Positions 25,306 through 34,689 of a stretch of 64,000 bases of DNA are shown here, piece by piece; position 1 is the first letter of the stretch; every line of letters begins with the position of its first letter. Under the pieces are notes generated by a model. It ran no database searches, had not been told where the DNA came from, and saw only the letters and a list, made by a program, of their open reading frames with translations. A program made the translations under genes and the position numbers. Source of the DNA: Achromobacter seleniivolatilans (GTDB lineage Bacteria; Pseudomonadota; Gammaproteobacteria; Burkholderiales; Burkholderiaceae_B); contig NZ_CP132976.1 in the NCBI RefSeq assembly GCF_030864005.1, positions 3,100,001 through 3,164,000 on the forward strand. The letters run 5' to 3'.

Positions 25306-26328
25306 TTACTTCTTCTTGGGCTCGGACTTGCCGTCGTAGCGCTTGGTCCATTCGGCGATGATGCGTTCACGATTCGTGGCGGCCCACACGAAGTCGTTCT
25401 TGATCATGCGCGTGGTCAGGTCAGCCGGCAGATTCGGGTTGACCGTGGCGATGGACGGAATCGCCAGCACGGCGAAGTTTGCCTTGTACAGCTCGTTGGC
25501 TTCACGGCTGGCAGAGAAGTCAGCCAGTTTGCGCGCGGCTTCCAGGTTCTTCGTGCCCTTCATGATGGCGGTCGCTTCCACTTCCCAGCCCAGACCTTCG
25601 GACGGGAACACGGCTTCGACCGGCGCGCCATCGGCCTTCAGCTTGGCGGCGCGGTAGTCAAACGACACGCCAATCGGGAACTCACCTGCCGCAGCCATAT
25701 TGCAAGGCTTGGAACCCGAGTGCGTGTACGAACCGATATTCTTGTGCAGGGCGTCCATGTAAGCCCAGCCCTTCTCTTCACCAAAAATCTGCAACCAGGC
25801 GCTGACGTCCAGGAAACCCGTGCCAGACGAAGCCGGGTTCGGCATGACGATCTTGCCGGCGTACACCGGTTTGGTCAGGTCTTGCCACGACGTGGGCTTG
25901 GGCAGCTTTTGCTTTTCAGCTTCGATGGTGTTGAAGCAGATGGCAGCGGCGAAGCCGTCCATGCCGACCCACGACGGTTCAGCCTTGGCGTCGCGCATGT
26001 TCGCCGAGATCTGGTCCAGGCCCTTGGGGGCGTAGGGCTGCAACATGCCTTCCTTGTCCATCAGGCCCAGCGCCGTACCAGCCAGGCCCCAGATCACGTC
26101 CGCCTTGGGGTTGCTTTTTTCGGCCAGCAGCTTGGCAGCGATGATGCCGGTGGAGTCGCGAACCCACTGGATCTTGATGTCGGGGTTGGCCTTCTCGAAC
26201 GCAGCCTGATAGGCCTTGATCTGGTCGGCTTCGAGCGCGGTGTAGACCGTCAGCGTGGTCTCGGCGGAGGCGGCGCCCATCACGCCCGTCAGGGCGGCGG
26301 CCAGTGCAAGCAGCTTGTAGCGATTCAT
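25306..26328 (-). CDS. phnS: 2-Aminoethylphosphonate ABC transporter, substrate-binding protein
   Basis: Encodes 340 aa. The signal peptide ends ASA at about residue 22, and the start is fixed by GGAG 6 nt upstream. The mature protein is a type-2 periplasmic receptor of the iron/AEP group: TLTVYTALEADQIKAYQAAFEKANPDIKI, then ADVIWGLAGTALGLMDKEG and GSYTHSGSKPCNMAAAGE. In the AEP branch the receptor delivers AEP to a PhnT/PhnU-type importer, whose genes are next to it. Clear operon context makes the AEP assignment stronger than sequence alone. Confidence 0.88.
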   Translation of the reverse strand: MNRYKLLALAAALTGVMGAASAETTLTVYTALEADQIKAYQAAFEKANPDIKIQWVRDSTGIIAAKLLAEKSNPKADVIWGLAGTALGLMDKEGMLQPYAPKGLDQISANMRDAKAEPSWVGMDGFAAAICFNTIEAEKQKLPKPTSWQDLTKPVYAGKIVMPNPASSGTGFLDVSAWLQIFGEEKGWAYMDALHKNIGSYTHSGSKPCNMAAAGEFPIGVSFDYRAAKLKADGAPVEAVFPSEGLGWEVEATAIMKGTKNLEAARKLADFSASREANELYKANFAVLAIPSIATVNPNLPADLTTRMIKNDFVWAATNRERIIAEWTKRYDGKSEPKKK

Positions 26329-26453
26329 GAGGAACTCCGTGGGTGAGCGGAAAAAAAAGGGTGAACAAGGTCCCCACGGCTGGCGGATGCCAACCGCGGT
26401 GCGCGGTGCAAAAAGAGTTGATCCGGCGAGGTGCCGGGAGCGAAAGGCTTAAA

Positions 26454-27275
26454 TCAAGGGCGTTGACCTCGCGCCAGACGAGCTTCAATGTCAACGATTA
26501 CGTCGGGCAGGTCGGCCACCGTGTCGATCAGGTAATGCGGCGCGGCAGGCGACAGTTCCTGGCCAGCCTGTTCGCGGGCCCGTTCGCGGCCCGCTTCGTT
26601 CAGGCTCAGATATTCATCCAGCGTCAGGCCGGCGGCATTGCCGGACAGCAACAGGCCCACCGTCCACATGCCGGCGCGGCGCCCTTCCTCGATGCCGGGG
26701 GCGGTGTCGTCAACCTTGATACATGCAGCCACGTCGGACAGCCCCAGCTCCACCACATTTTTCAAGGCCATGGCGGGCGCGGGACGGGCGCGCGGCACGT
26801 CATCGCTGGCAACAATGCAGTCTGGCTCCAGACCTTCCGAGGCGGCGCGTTCTACGACGCGGCGCATGACGCTGTCTGGATACCCGGAGCAGGAACCGAT
26901 CTTCAAACCGCGCTGGCGCAAGGCGCGCAGCAGTTCCGCTGCGCCGGGAATGGCCGCGGAATATTGCGCGACTTTCTCCAGCTGCATCGGCAGGAAACGG
27001 TCATAGATAGCGGTGACATCGTCGTCGGTAGGCAAGCGGCCAAATTGCGCTTCGTATTGACTGGCAATGGCGGGCTGATCACACAAGGCGCGGATATGGT
27101 CCCACTTGCCCATGCCCATGGGGCCGCGCGCTTCCTTCAGCGAGACATCCATACCGAACTGCGAGAACGCATCCACGAAAACCTTGGTGGGTGCGAACGA
27201 GCCGAAATCGACCAGCGTGCCGGCCCAATCAAAGATCACCGCTTCCAGCTGGACGGGCAAGGGAGAAACAGTCAT
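26454..27275 (-). CDS. phnX: Phosphonoacetaldehyde hydrolase (phosphonatase)
   Basis: Encodes 273 aa from the ATG at 27275; an ATG 9 nt earlier sits on top of the ribosome site and is less likely. It is a HAD-fold enzyme that splits phosphonoacetaldehyde into acetaldehyde and phosphate. The nucleophile is D16 in [15 protein letters not shown], the Schiff-base lysine is K57 in [11 protein letters not shown], and the acid motif is [12 protein letters not shown]. All key residues of PhnX are present. It sits between the permease and binding-protein genes of the AEP operon. Confidence 0.96.
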   Translation of the reverse strand: MTVSPLPVQLEAVIFDWAGTLVDFGSFAPTKVFVDAFSQFGMDVSLKEARGPMGMGKWDHIRALCDQPAIASQYEAQFGRLPTDDDVTAIYDRFLPMQLEKVAQYSAAIPGAAELLRALRQRGLKIGSCSGYPDSVMRRVVERAASEGLEPDCIVASDDVPRARPAPAMALKNVVELGLSDVAACIKVDDTAPGIEEGRRAGMWTVGLLLSGNAAGLTLDEYLSLNEAGRERAREQAGQELSPAAPHYLIDTVADLPDVIVDIEARLARGQRP

Positions 27276-27299
27276 GACAGTCATCCTAGAAATATTCGT

Positions 27300-29060
27300 T
27301 CAAAGCACTGCGGGGCGGCGCCATGCCTGGCTGCGCGCCACCAACGCACGGCTGGCCAAGTGCAGGAGCAGCGACGCGACGGCGGAACTGGCCATGATCA
27401 CCGTGCACATGGCGGCGGCGGGGCCGATAAAGCCGGCGTCATCCATATTCAGCACCGCAACCGCAGCCAGCACCGTGGACGGGCTGTACAGAAACACCAC
27501 GGCCGACACGGTCGTCATCGCGGAAACAAAGAGGTAGCGGGCAACGTCCAGTGCAGCGGGCAGGCACATCGGCAGCGTCACGCGCAGAAACGTCGTCATG
27601 CGCGGCACCTTCAGCGATGCCGAAGCAGCCTCGAATTCAGGGTCGAGTGCGTTTAGCGCCGTTGCCGCCGTCAAATGTGCGCTGGTGTAGAAGTGGACGA
27701 CGGTGCACAGAACCAGCAGCGGCATCGTTCCGTACAGCATGTTCAGCGGGTTCATGAGGCTGTTGAAAAAGAAGATGTAGCCCAAGCCCAATACCAGGCC
27801 AGGCACCGCCATCGGCATCAACGCCAGCATGCTGACCATTCCGCGCAAGCCTCGCGCCACCGCACCGCGTGCCGGCACTTTCTCCATCATCCAGGCGCCC
27901 ACAAAAACCACCAGCGTGCCGATCAATGCCGTGCAGAAAGCCAGTTGCAGGCTATTGCGCCAGGCCAGCCAGCCGCCCCCGTCCATATTGTCGAAGTCAT
28001 ACGAACGCAGCGACATCGACAAGTTGTACGGCCACATCTTCACGAATGAGGCCCACACCGCCACGCCAATGATCAGCAGCAGGAACGCGGCCAGCACCCC
28101 GGCCAGCGTCAGAAAAGCAGCGTCGCGACGGCGGTTTTCGCCTGCGGCATACGGCTGGGCGCGGCCGCTCATCTGAGCGCCCTGACGGGCGCGCAGGCGG
28201 CGGTCCAGCACGAACGTCAGCAAGGCCGGCAGCAGCAGCAAGATGCCAATTGCCGCGCCCTTGGGAAAATTCTGCTGGCCGACAACAGCCTTGTACGCTT
28301 CCATGGCCAGCACGTTGTAATCGCCGCCCACCACCTTGGGCACGCCAAAGTCCGTGACCGTCAACGTGAACACGACGCAGCAAGCCGAGAACACGGCATA
28401 ACGCGTGCCAGGCAGGGTGACGGTCAAAAACGTGCGCCAGGAGTTTGCGCCCATGGCGCGTGCGGCGTCATACAAGCGCCCGTCCGCCAGCGTCAGGCCC
28501 GTCAACAGGATCATGAGCGCATGGGGAAACGTATAGAAGGCTTCGCCCACAACAATGCCCCAGAAACCGTAGATGGTCGTGCCGCCCATCAGCCCTTTCA
28601 GCAAGCCTTGATTACCCAGCAGGTACACCAGCGCAATCCCCGGCAGCAGCGACGGCGCCAGCAACGGCAGCAAGGCAATCGTGCGCAACAAGCCCTTGCC
28701 CGGCAGACGCGTACGCGTCAAGCCGTAGGCAAATCCGTAGGCGCACGGCACGACGAGCAACGTCGTCACGATACCCACGGTCAGGCTGCGCCCGACCATG
28801 CTTAGAAACCCATCCGCGCCGATGATGGCGCTGATGACCGACAAGCCCGCCCAAGCTCCGTCGGAGTCTGTCACGGACTTGGCCAGGATCGCCGCCAGCG
28901 GCAACGCCAGAAACAGCAACAAGCCCAGCACCAGAGCGCCCTGCCCAACGGTCAGGCCCAATGATCCAATCCAGCCGGGCAGCGGGCGGCGGCCCAGAAC
29001 AAGCGCCGGGGCGGCTATGGGTGCGGACACAGGCTCCCCTGCGGTAGACGTACGGGTCAT
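27300..29060 (-). CDS. AEP ABC transporter, fused two-domain permease
   Basis: Encodes 586 aa with two BPD-type permease halves, about twelve membrane helices in total. The first EAA-like loop is DAARAMGANSWRTFLTVTLPG (residues ~248-268) and the second EAASASLKVPRMTTFLRVTLPM (~500-521). The chosen ATG at 29060 follows the ATPase stop by 7 bp; longer frames upstream lie inside that gene. This is the fused PhnU/PhnV-type permease seen in putative 2-aminoethylphosphonate importers. It works with the ATPase upstream and the receptor downstream. Confidence 0.92.
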   Translation of the reverse strand: MTRTSTAGEPVSAPIAAPALVLGRRPLPGWIGSLGLTVGQGALVLGLLLFLALPLAAILAKSVTDSDGAWAGLSVISAIIGADGFLSMVGRSLTVGIVTTLLVVPCAYGFAYGLTRTRLPGKGLLRTIALLPLLAPSLLPGIALVYLLGNQGLLKGLMGGTTIYGFWGIVVGEAFYTFPHALMILLTGLTLADGRLYDAARAMGANSWRTFLTVTLPGTRYAVFSACCVVFTLTVTDFGVPKVVGGDYNVLAMEAYKAVVGQQNFPKGAAIGILLLLPALLTFVLDRRLRARQGAQMSGRAQPYAAGENRRRDAAFLTLAGVLAAFLLLIIGVAVWASFVKMWPYNLSMSLRSYDFDNMDGGGWLAWRNSLQLAFCTALIGTLVVFVGAWMMEKVPARGAVARGLRGMVSMLALMPMAVPGLVLGLGYIFFFNSLMNPLNMLYGTMPLLVLCTVVHFYTSAHLTAATALNALDPEFEAASASLKVPRMTTFLRVTLPMCLPAALDVARYLFVSAMTTVSAVVFLYSPSTVLAAVAVLNMDDAGFIGPAAAMCTVIMASSAVASLLLHLASRALVARSQAWRRPAVL

Positions 29061-29067
29061 GGCCGAA

Positions 29068-30141
29068 TCAAGCGTAGGTACGAATCGCATGGCGCGGCAG
29101 CTCCACCCAGCAACGGCCGGCAGCGTGAGGGCCCAACAGGGCGTCCCCGATTTCAGGAGATACGATGGAATGCACGGTCGAACCGGGCACGCCTTCCAGA
29201 CGCAAGGCCAAACGGTAGCCCCGGCCCAGGAACACGCCATCCAGCACGTCGGCCAGCATGGAATTGGGTTCTTCGGGGCGCGTCATGCTGACCCGCACGG
29301 CCTCTGGCCGCACGAAGAGCTTGCCGGCCTGCGTGCCCAGCGGCGCATCCACCCCCAACTCCTGGCGGCCGACGCGGGCCCGGTGGGTGTCGATGCGTTC
29401 GAACGGCAGCCAGTTCGCTTCACCCACGAAATCGGCGATAAAGGCGGAGCCCGGCTGACGGTACAGTTCGCGCGGCGTGCCGTACTGCTCAATGATGCCG
29501 CCGTTCATGACGGCGATACGGTCGGCCATGACCATGGCTTCTTCCTGATCATGCGTCACCATCAACGTGGTGATGGACAGGCGCTTTTGGAGAGCCCGCA
29601 ATTCGATTCGCAGGTGTTCACGCACGCGGGCGTCCAGCGCCGACATGGGTTCATCCAGCAACAATAGGGACGGCGACGGCGCTAAAGCGCGCGCCAAGGC
29701 CACGCGCTGCTGCTGGCCGCCAGAGAGCTGTCCCGGGTACTTTTCGGACGCACCTGCCAGCCCGACCAAAGTCAGCATCTCTTCGACCCGGTTGGCAACG
29801 TGCTTGCGATGGGCGCGCTTGCCGCTCAGGCCGTAGGCCACGTTCTGGGCCACGGTCAGATTGGGAAACAAGGCATAGGACTGGAACAAAATGCCGTAAT
29901 CGCGCTCTTGCGGCTCGGCGTGCGAAATATCGCGGCCAGACAGGACGATGGTGCCGCTGTCCTGGCGTTCCAGGCCGGCAATGGCGCGCAGCAACGTGGT
30001 CTTGCCGCAACCGGACGGGCCCAGCAGGCACACCAGCTCTCCGGCGCGAATGTCGAGCGAAACGTCGGACAGCGCAGTGTGGCTGCCAAATCGCTTCACA
30101 AGATTCTGCACTGATAGAAAGGCGGTATCGGGTTGGGGCAT
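29068..30141 (-). CDS. phnT: AEP ABC transporter ATP-binding protein
   Basis: Encodes 357 aa. Walker A GPSGCGKTT (residues ~41-49), Q-loop FQSYALFPNLT, signature LSGGQQQRVALARAL, Walker B LLLLDEPMSALD and H-loop VTHDQEEA are intact. A TOBE-type C-terminal domain (residues ~270-357) follows, as in putrescine/iron/AEP importers. GGAGG precedes the ATG. It is the first gene of the leftward AEP operon and is divergent from a LysR regulator. Confidence 0.95.
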   Translation of the reverse strand: MPQPDTAFLSVQNLVKRFGSHTALSDVSLDIRAGELVCLLGPSGCGKTTLLRAIAGLERQDSGTIVLSGRDISHAEPQERDYGILFQSYALFPNLTVAQNVAYGLSGKRAHRKHVANRVEEMLTLVGLAGASEKYPGQLSGGQQQRVALARALAPSPSLLLLDEPMSALDARVREHLRIELRALQKRLSITTLMVTHDQEEAMVMADRIAVMNGGIIEQYGTPRELYRQPGSAFIADFVGEANWLPFERIDTHRARVGRQELGVDAPLGTQAGKLFVRPEAVRVSMTRPEEPNSMLADVLDGVFLGRGYRLALRLEGVPGSTVHSIVSPEIGDALLGPHAAGRCWVELPRHAIRTYA

Positions 30142-30224
30142 GGTGCCTCCGGTCTGGGAACGAAGGCAGTATGGAAGCCGCGTATTGAGCGTTTATGACA
30201 CTTCGCGCAAATGCAGTAATAAAA

Positions 30225-30244
30225 ACATCAAATTATTTTGGTGT
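30225..30244. promoter_or_regulatory. Candidate LysR binding site in phnT/LysR intergenic region
   Basis: An imperfect inverted repeat ACATCA-N8-TGGTGT in an AT-rich stretch between the divergent genes. Half sites match at five of six. Weak evidence, given by position only. Confidence 0.3.
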
Positions 30245-30289
30245 ACTGGCGGTCTTGCGCATTGCGTCCATTTCCTGCCCCCCATCATC

Positions 30290-31153
30290 GTGCTTGTCGC
30301 CGAACTCAAATCCTTCTACGCCGTGGCTCGCTGCGGCACCGTCACCAAGGCTGCCGCCCAACTCGGAGTCAGCCAGCCCACGGTGACTGGGCAACTGCGC
30401 CAGTTGGAGTCCCGTTACGGCGTCGAACTGTTCCACCGGCAGGGCCGCGGCATGCGGCTGTCGGATGCAGGCCACAGTTTGATGCCCATGGTCGAAAAAC
30501 TGGTGCAACAGGAAACCGAGATCGATTTCCGGCTGCGCGACGCCAGCGACCTGCGCGAAGGCAACCTGCGTATCGGCGCCACCGGCCCCTTCTACATCAT
30601 GGACACCGTGCGCCGTTACAACCAGCGTTATCCCGGCATTGATCTGACGCTGACGATAGGCAACTCGCAGACCATGCTGCAAGCGCTGCACGACTACCGC
30701 ATTGAGATTGCCACGTCATCTTTTCTAATGGATGACAAACATCTGTTTCGCCGGATGATCGCGGCGGACCCCATCCGCGTCGTCACGCACCGGGATCACC
30801 CATTGGCACGCCGCAATCACGTCCGGCTAGCCGACCTGGCCGACCATGCCGTGCTGTTGCGCGAACCGGGTTCCATGACACGGCAACTGACCGAAGACGC
30901 CTTGCAGGCGGCTGGCGTCACAGTGCGCCGCACCTTGGAGATCGGCAGCCGGGAATCCATCCGGCAGGCCATTCTGTGCGATTTGGGTATCAGCCTGATT
31001 CCTTCGCGTGAAATCCCGTCCCATCCCGATCTGGCCGCTCTGGACATCCACGGCGCCGACATTGTGATGAACGAATACCTGTATTGCCTGCGCGAGCGCC
31101 AACCGGTGCAGCTTATCGCGCGCTTTCTGGAGATGGCGCCGGCAGCCGGCTGA
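30290..31153 (+). CDS. LysR-family regulator of the AEP locus
   Basis: Encodes 287 aa from the GTG at 30290; no ATG gives a sensible N-terminus and no ribosome site is obvious. HTH LKSFYAVARCGTVTKAAAQLGVSQPTVTGQLRQLE (residues ~6-40) and an effector domain of normal length follow. It resembles the LysR group that travels with aminoethylphosphonate catabolism genes (TIGR03339-like). It is divergent from phnT, the classic layout for a LysR activator, and is followed 53 bp later by the HD-domain gene. Confidence 0.9.
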   Translation: MLVAELKSFYAVARCGTVTKAAAQLGVSQPTVTGQLRQLESRYGVELFHRQGRGMRLSDAGHSLMPMVEKLVQQETEIDFRLRDASDLREGNLRIGATGPFYIMDTVRRYNQRYPGIDLTLTIGNSQTMLQALHDYRIEIATSSFLMDDKHLFRRMIAADPIRVVTHRDHPLARRNHVRLADLADHAVLLREPGSMTRQLTEDALQAAGVTVRRTLEIGSRESIRQAILCDLGISLIPSREIPSHPDLAALDIHGADIVMNEYLYCLRERQPVQLIARFLEMAPAAG

Positions 31154-31206
31154 CCGCTAGCGGTCACTGCCCGCCCCTCCCCCTTGCGGCCACTCAGGAG
31201 ACAACC

Positions 31207-31776
31207 ATGGCCTTGACCTTGCAAGATATTGAGCTGCTTTTCCTGGAACGGGGGCACCGTTCCTATCATGGCGAATCCGTCAGTCATTTGCGCCATGCGC
31301 TGCAAACGGCGGCACTCGCCGAGCGCCACGGCGCCAATGCCCAACTTATTACCGCCTGCCTGCTGCATGACCTGGGCCACTTGATCGCCGACGGTCCAGG
31401 CACGCCCACGCTGCGCGGCGTTGACGACAAGCACCAGTACTTTGTGCTGCCCTTTCTGCGCGGCCTGTTCAGCTCCGCCGTGCTGGACCCGATCCGTTTG
31501 CATGTGGAGGCCAAACGCTACCTCTGCTACGTGGAACCGCAATATGAAGCGTCTCTGTCGGAGGATTCCAAGCGCAGTCTTGCCTTGCAAGGCGGCAGTT
31601 TCGATGCGGGCCAGGCAGTCGACTTTGCGAGCATGCCGGGCGCGCCGGATGCGATTCGTCTGAGGCGCTGGGATGACATGGCCAAAGTGCCGGGGCTGGC
31701 TACACCGCCGTTGGACCATTTTCTGGAGATCGCCGAAGGCGTCTCCAGCCGGGTGAAGCTGGCGGCGGTCTGGTAA
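31207..31776 (+). CDS. Phosphonate-associated HD-domain protein (PhnZ-like diiron oxygenase candidate)
   Basis: Encodes 189 aa from an ATG preceded by AGGAG. The metal ligands of HD-type mixed-valent diiron oxygenases line up: H30, H54-D55 in LLHDLGHL, H76, H99 and D156. The segment Y20-H-G-E23 matches the Tyr-x-x-Glu lid of PhnZ, which cleaves (R)-2-amino-1-hydroxyethylphosphonate to glycine and phosphate. It belongs to the HDIG group found in phosphonate operons (TIGR03276-like). PhnZ needs a PhnY hydroxylase to make its substrate, and none is visible here. Substrate is inferred. Confidence 0.85.
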   Translation: MALTLQDIELLFLERGHRSYHGESVSHLRHALQTAALAERHGANAQLITACLLHDLGHLIADGPGTPTLRGVDDKHQYFVLPFLRGLFSSAVLDPIRLHVEAKRYLCYVEPQYEASLSEDSKRSLALQGGSFDAGQAVDFASMPGAPDAIRLRRWDDMAKVPGLATPPLDHFLEIAEGVSSRVKLAAVW

Positions 31777-31786
31777 TAAAAAGTCA

Positions 31787-31815
31787 AAAGCCAGGGCATG
31801 TGCCCTGGCTTTTTT
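31787..31815. terminator. Bidirectional terminator, HD gene / sulfurtransferase
   Basis: Stem GCCAGGGCA/TGCCCTGGC with a two-base loop (TG), AAAA on the left and TTTTTT on the right, between convergent genes. Confidence 0.88.
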
Positions 31816-31839
31816 GTCACCGGCATCAGGCCAGCCGTA

Positions 31840-32691
31840 CTAAGCGCCCTTGGCTACCGGACGCGACGGGTCGCTGCACCACTCGCTCCACGACCCCGGA
31901 TACAGGCGCGAACCCGGCAAACCCGCGATTTCCATGGACAGCAGGTTGTGGCAGGCAGTAATGCCCGAGCCACACTGGTGCACGATGGAAGCGGGGTCGC
32001 GCCCGTCCAGCAGGCTGGAGAATTCCGCACGCAGTTGCTCTGCGGTCTTGAAGCGGCCATCGGCTTGCAGGTTTTCGCCGTTGGGTCGATTCAAGGCGCC
32101 CGGGATGTGGCCCGCCACGGGGTCCATGGGTTCGACTTCGCCGCGATACCGGTTGGCTGCGCGCGCGTCGATCACCGTGAAAGCAGGCTGGGCGATATTG
32201 TCCAGCACCGCGCGGGCGTCCACCGAACCGGCCAGAGAGGCACCGGGTTCTACCGGCTTGCCTGCCTGCACAGCGGGCGCTGCGTCTTGCGATGCAGGCA
32301 AGCCAGCGGCCACCCACGCCTGCCAGCCGCCATCCAACACGGCCACCCGGTCATGGCCCAGCCACCGCAGCATCCACCACAAGTGCGCGCCATACATGCC
32401 GCCGCTGGCGTCATACGCCACCACCAGGGTTTGCGGCGTCACGCCGTGCGCCGCCATCAGCGCGCCAAATTCGGCACGGGACGGCAAGGGGTGTCTGCCG
32501 TTCTTGCCGGTACGCGGCGCAGCCAGTTCAGTCTCGTGGTCCAGGTGACGCGCGCCCGGGATGTGGCCGGCGTCATACGCCTGACGGCCGGCCGCGTGAT
32601 TCGTCAGATCGTGCCTCACATCGAACACCCGCACATCGGGCGCATCAAGGCGAGCCGCCAGATCCGCGGCGGAAATCAGTGTCATCGTCAT
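31840..32691 (-). CDS. sseA: Sulfurtransferase, SseA/rhodanese type
   Basis: Encodes 283 aa with two rhodanese domains; AGGAG precedes the first ATG. The catalytic cysteine is C240 in HQCGSGITA; the CG[ST]G[VI]T loop is the 3-mercaptopyruvate sulfurtransferase type rather than the CRxGxR thiosulfate type. The N-terminal domain has D94 (YDASGGMYGA) where a cysteine would be, as usual for this family. It moves sulfane sulfur to acceptors such as thiols or cyanide in the cytoplasm. Confidence 0.92.
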   Translation of the reverse strand: MTMTLISAADLAARLDAPDVRVFDVRHDLTNHAAGRQAYDAGHIPGARHLDHETELAAPRTGKNGRHPLPSRAEFGALMAAHGVTPQTLVVAYDASGGMYGAHLWWMLRWLGHDRVAVLDGGWQAWVAAGLPASQDAAPAVQAGKPVEPGASLAGSVDARAVLDNIAQPAFTVIDARAANRYRGEVEPMDPVAGHIPGALNRPNGENLQADGRFKTAEQLRAEFSSLLDGRDPASIVHQCGSGITACHNLLSMEIAGLPGSRLYPGSWSEWCSDPSRPVAKGA

Positions 32692-32721
32692 TCGGTGTGC
32701 TCCTGGTGCGAGAGGCGCGGG

Positions 32722-33576
32722 TCAGCCTGATTTCGGATCGCGCATCGTGCGCCATACCGACAAGAGGCCCGCGGAAATGATCAAACCCATGCCGGCCCAG
32801 GCCAGACCGTCCAGATGGTCGCCCCAGAAACCCATGCCCAGCAGGGCTGCGAAAATAATGGTGCTGTATTGCAGCGCGGCCGTCAGCAGCGCCGATCCCA
32901 TGCCAAAGGCGCGGGTCATGGCCAACTGGCCGAACATGCCCGCCACGCCAACGCCGAAAAGTGACGCATAACCCTGCCAGTCGGCCTGGCCCCAGCCTTC
33001 AAAAGCCAGTCCTGCAAAGCTCGACGCACAAACCGCCACGGAAAAGAACAGCACGGTGCGCCACTCGGGTTCGCCGATGCGGCCCAGTTCGCGGATCTGC
33101 ATCATGGCAATGGCCGACATGGCGCCAGCGCCCATGCCCATCACCGCGGCCAGCCATTGGTCTTCATTGATACTGGGCCGCAACACGGCGATCACGCCCA
33201 GGAAACCCAGCGCCACCGCCGCAATACGTACCGGATCGCGCTGCGCGCCGCCCCAGCCCAGCATCCAACAGGCAATGAACAGCGGTGCGGTGTAGTTCAA
33301 GCTGGTCGCAGTAGCCAGCGGCAGATGCGAGATGGCGAAAAACCCCAGCCACATCGACGTCACACCCGACACGTTGCGCCAGATATGGAGCTTCCAGCTG
33401 GTCGGAATGATGGATTGGCGGCCGGCGCGGGCCCACATCAGCAGCAGGATGACGGAAGGGAGGCCGCGGAAGAGCACGATCTGCGGCAGCGACGCGCCGT
33501 GCTCGGTGCCGAGCTTCACGAACGACCCCATGATGGCGAACATGGCGGACGCCAGCAACATCCAAAGTGCCTGCAT
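32722..33576 (-). CDS. EamA/DMT-family permease
   Basis: Encodes 284 aa from the ATG at 33576, which begins directly before the first helix; a GTG 66 nt upstream is an alternative. It has ten predicted membrane helices in two EamA repeats (ALWMLLASAMFAIMGSFVK to VALGFLGVIAVLRP, then AAVMGMGAGAMSAIAMMQ to GLIISAGLLSVWRT). The drug/metabolite transporters of this type move amino acids, nucleotides or other metabolites outward; the substrate is unknown. It lies 30 bp before sseA on the same strand. Confidence 0.9.
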   Translation of the reverse strand: MQALWMLLASAMFAIMGSFVKLGTEHGASLPQIVLFRGLPSVILLLMWARAGRQSIIPTSWKLHIWRNVSGVTSMWLGFFAISHLPLATATSLNYTAPLFIACWMLGWGGAQRDPVRIAAVALGFLGVIAVLRPSINEDQWLAAVMGMGAGAMSAIAMMQIRELGRIGEPEWRTVLFFSVAVCASSFAGLAFEGWGQADWQGYASLFGVGVAGMFGQLAMTRAFGMGSALLTAALQYSTIIFAALLGMGFWGDHLDGLAWAGMGLIISAGLLSVWRTMRDPKSG

Positions 33577-33730
33577 TTGGGGGTCTACGCTAAGGGAAAA
33601 GTGGGGTGGAATAAGGGAAAGCGATACTATACTCTCCGTCACCGGGAGCGGTGCCGGCGAGTCGGGGAACTGGCGGGCCGCCGCCTAGTCCAACCGGGGT
33701 ATTTTCCGCTCGCAGAGGAACATAAAAAAC

Positions 33731-34612
33731 ATGAAACGCATTGTCCTGTTCGTCATCACCAACCTGGCCGTCATGCTCGTGCTGTCGGCCACGCTGCGCA
33801 TTCTGGGCGTAGACCGCTACATCACGGCCAATGGCCTGAACTTGAATGCCCTGCTGATTTTCTCGGTTGTCGTGGGTTTCACGGGCGCGATCATCTCGCT
33901 CCTGATCAGCAAGCCCATGGCCAAATGGAGCACCGGCGCGCAAGTGCTGGACCCGAACGCCCCCCGCAGCCAGCGGGAAGCCTGGCTGGTTGAAACCGTG
34001 CACCAGTTGGCCGACCGCGCCGGCATCGGCCGCCCGGAAGTCGCCATCTATGAAGGCGCGCCCAACGCATTTGCCACCGGCGCATTCAAGAACGACTCGC
34101 TGGTTGCGGTGTCGACGGGACTGCTGGAAAGCATGACCGAAGAAGAAGTCGCTGCGGTGCTGGCGCATGAAGTTGCCCACATCGCCAACGGCGACATGAT
34201 CACCCTGACCCTGATCCAGGGCGTCGTGAACACCTTTGTCGTGTTCCTGGCTCGCGTCGTCGGCTACTTCATCGACCGCGTCGTGTTCAAGAATGAACGC
34301 GGCATCGGCCCGGGTTACTACGTCACCGTGCTGGTCTGTGAGATCATTTTCGGCATCCTGGCCTCGATCATCGTGGCCTGGTTCTCGCGCCAGCGCGAAT
34401 ACCGTGCCGACGCCGGTTCCGCCCACCTGATGGGCGCCCGCGAACCGATGATGCGTGCCCTGGCCCGCCTGGGCGGTCTGGAACCGGGCGACCTGCCCAA
34501 GTCCTTTGAAGCCTCGGGCATCACTGGCAAGGGTGGCCTGTCCGCCATGTTTGCCTCGCACCCGCCAATTCCGGCCCGCATCGCCGCGCTGCAAAATGCC
34601 CGCGTGATCTAA
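33731..34612 (+). CDS. htpX: Membrane zinc metalloprotease HtpX
   Basis: Encodes 293 aa. Two N-terminal membrane helices precede the zinc motif HEVAH (residues 146-150), followed by two more hydrophobic segments and the third-ligand region [12 protein letters not shown]. HtpX degrades misfolded inner-membrane proteins alongside FtsH. The start has GAGGA about 9 nt upstream. It is monocistronic and converges on sdaA. Confidence 0.97.
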   Translation: MKRIVLFVITNLAVMLVLSATLRILGVDRYITANGLNLNALLIFSVVVGFTGAIISLLISKPMAKWSTGAQVLDPNAPRSQREAWLVETVHQLADRAGIGRPEVAIYEGAPNAFATGAFKNDSLVAVSTGLLESMTEEEVAAVLAHEVAHIANGDMITLTLIQGVVNTFVVFLARVVGYFIDRVVFKNERGIGPGYYVTVLVCEIIFGILASIIVAWFSRQREYRADAGSAHLMGAREPMMRALARLGGLEPGDLPKSFEASGITGKGGLSAMFASHPPIPARIAALQNARVI

Positions 34613-34628
34613 ACACCGCTTCCGCAGC

Positions 34629-34665
34629 AAAAAGCCCTTCGAAATTATTCGAAGGGCTTTTTTTT
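34629..34665. terminator. Bidirectional terminator, htpX / sdaA
   Basis: A 13-bp stem AAAGCCCTTCGAA/TTCGAAGGGCTTT with a four-base loop and a following T run, between convergent genes. Confidence 0.9.
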
Positions 34666-34689
34666 GCCGCTAAGTACGGTCCCGGACGA

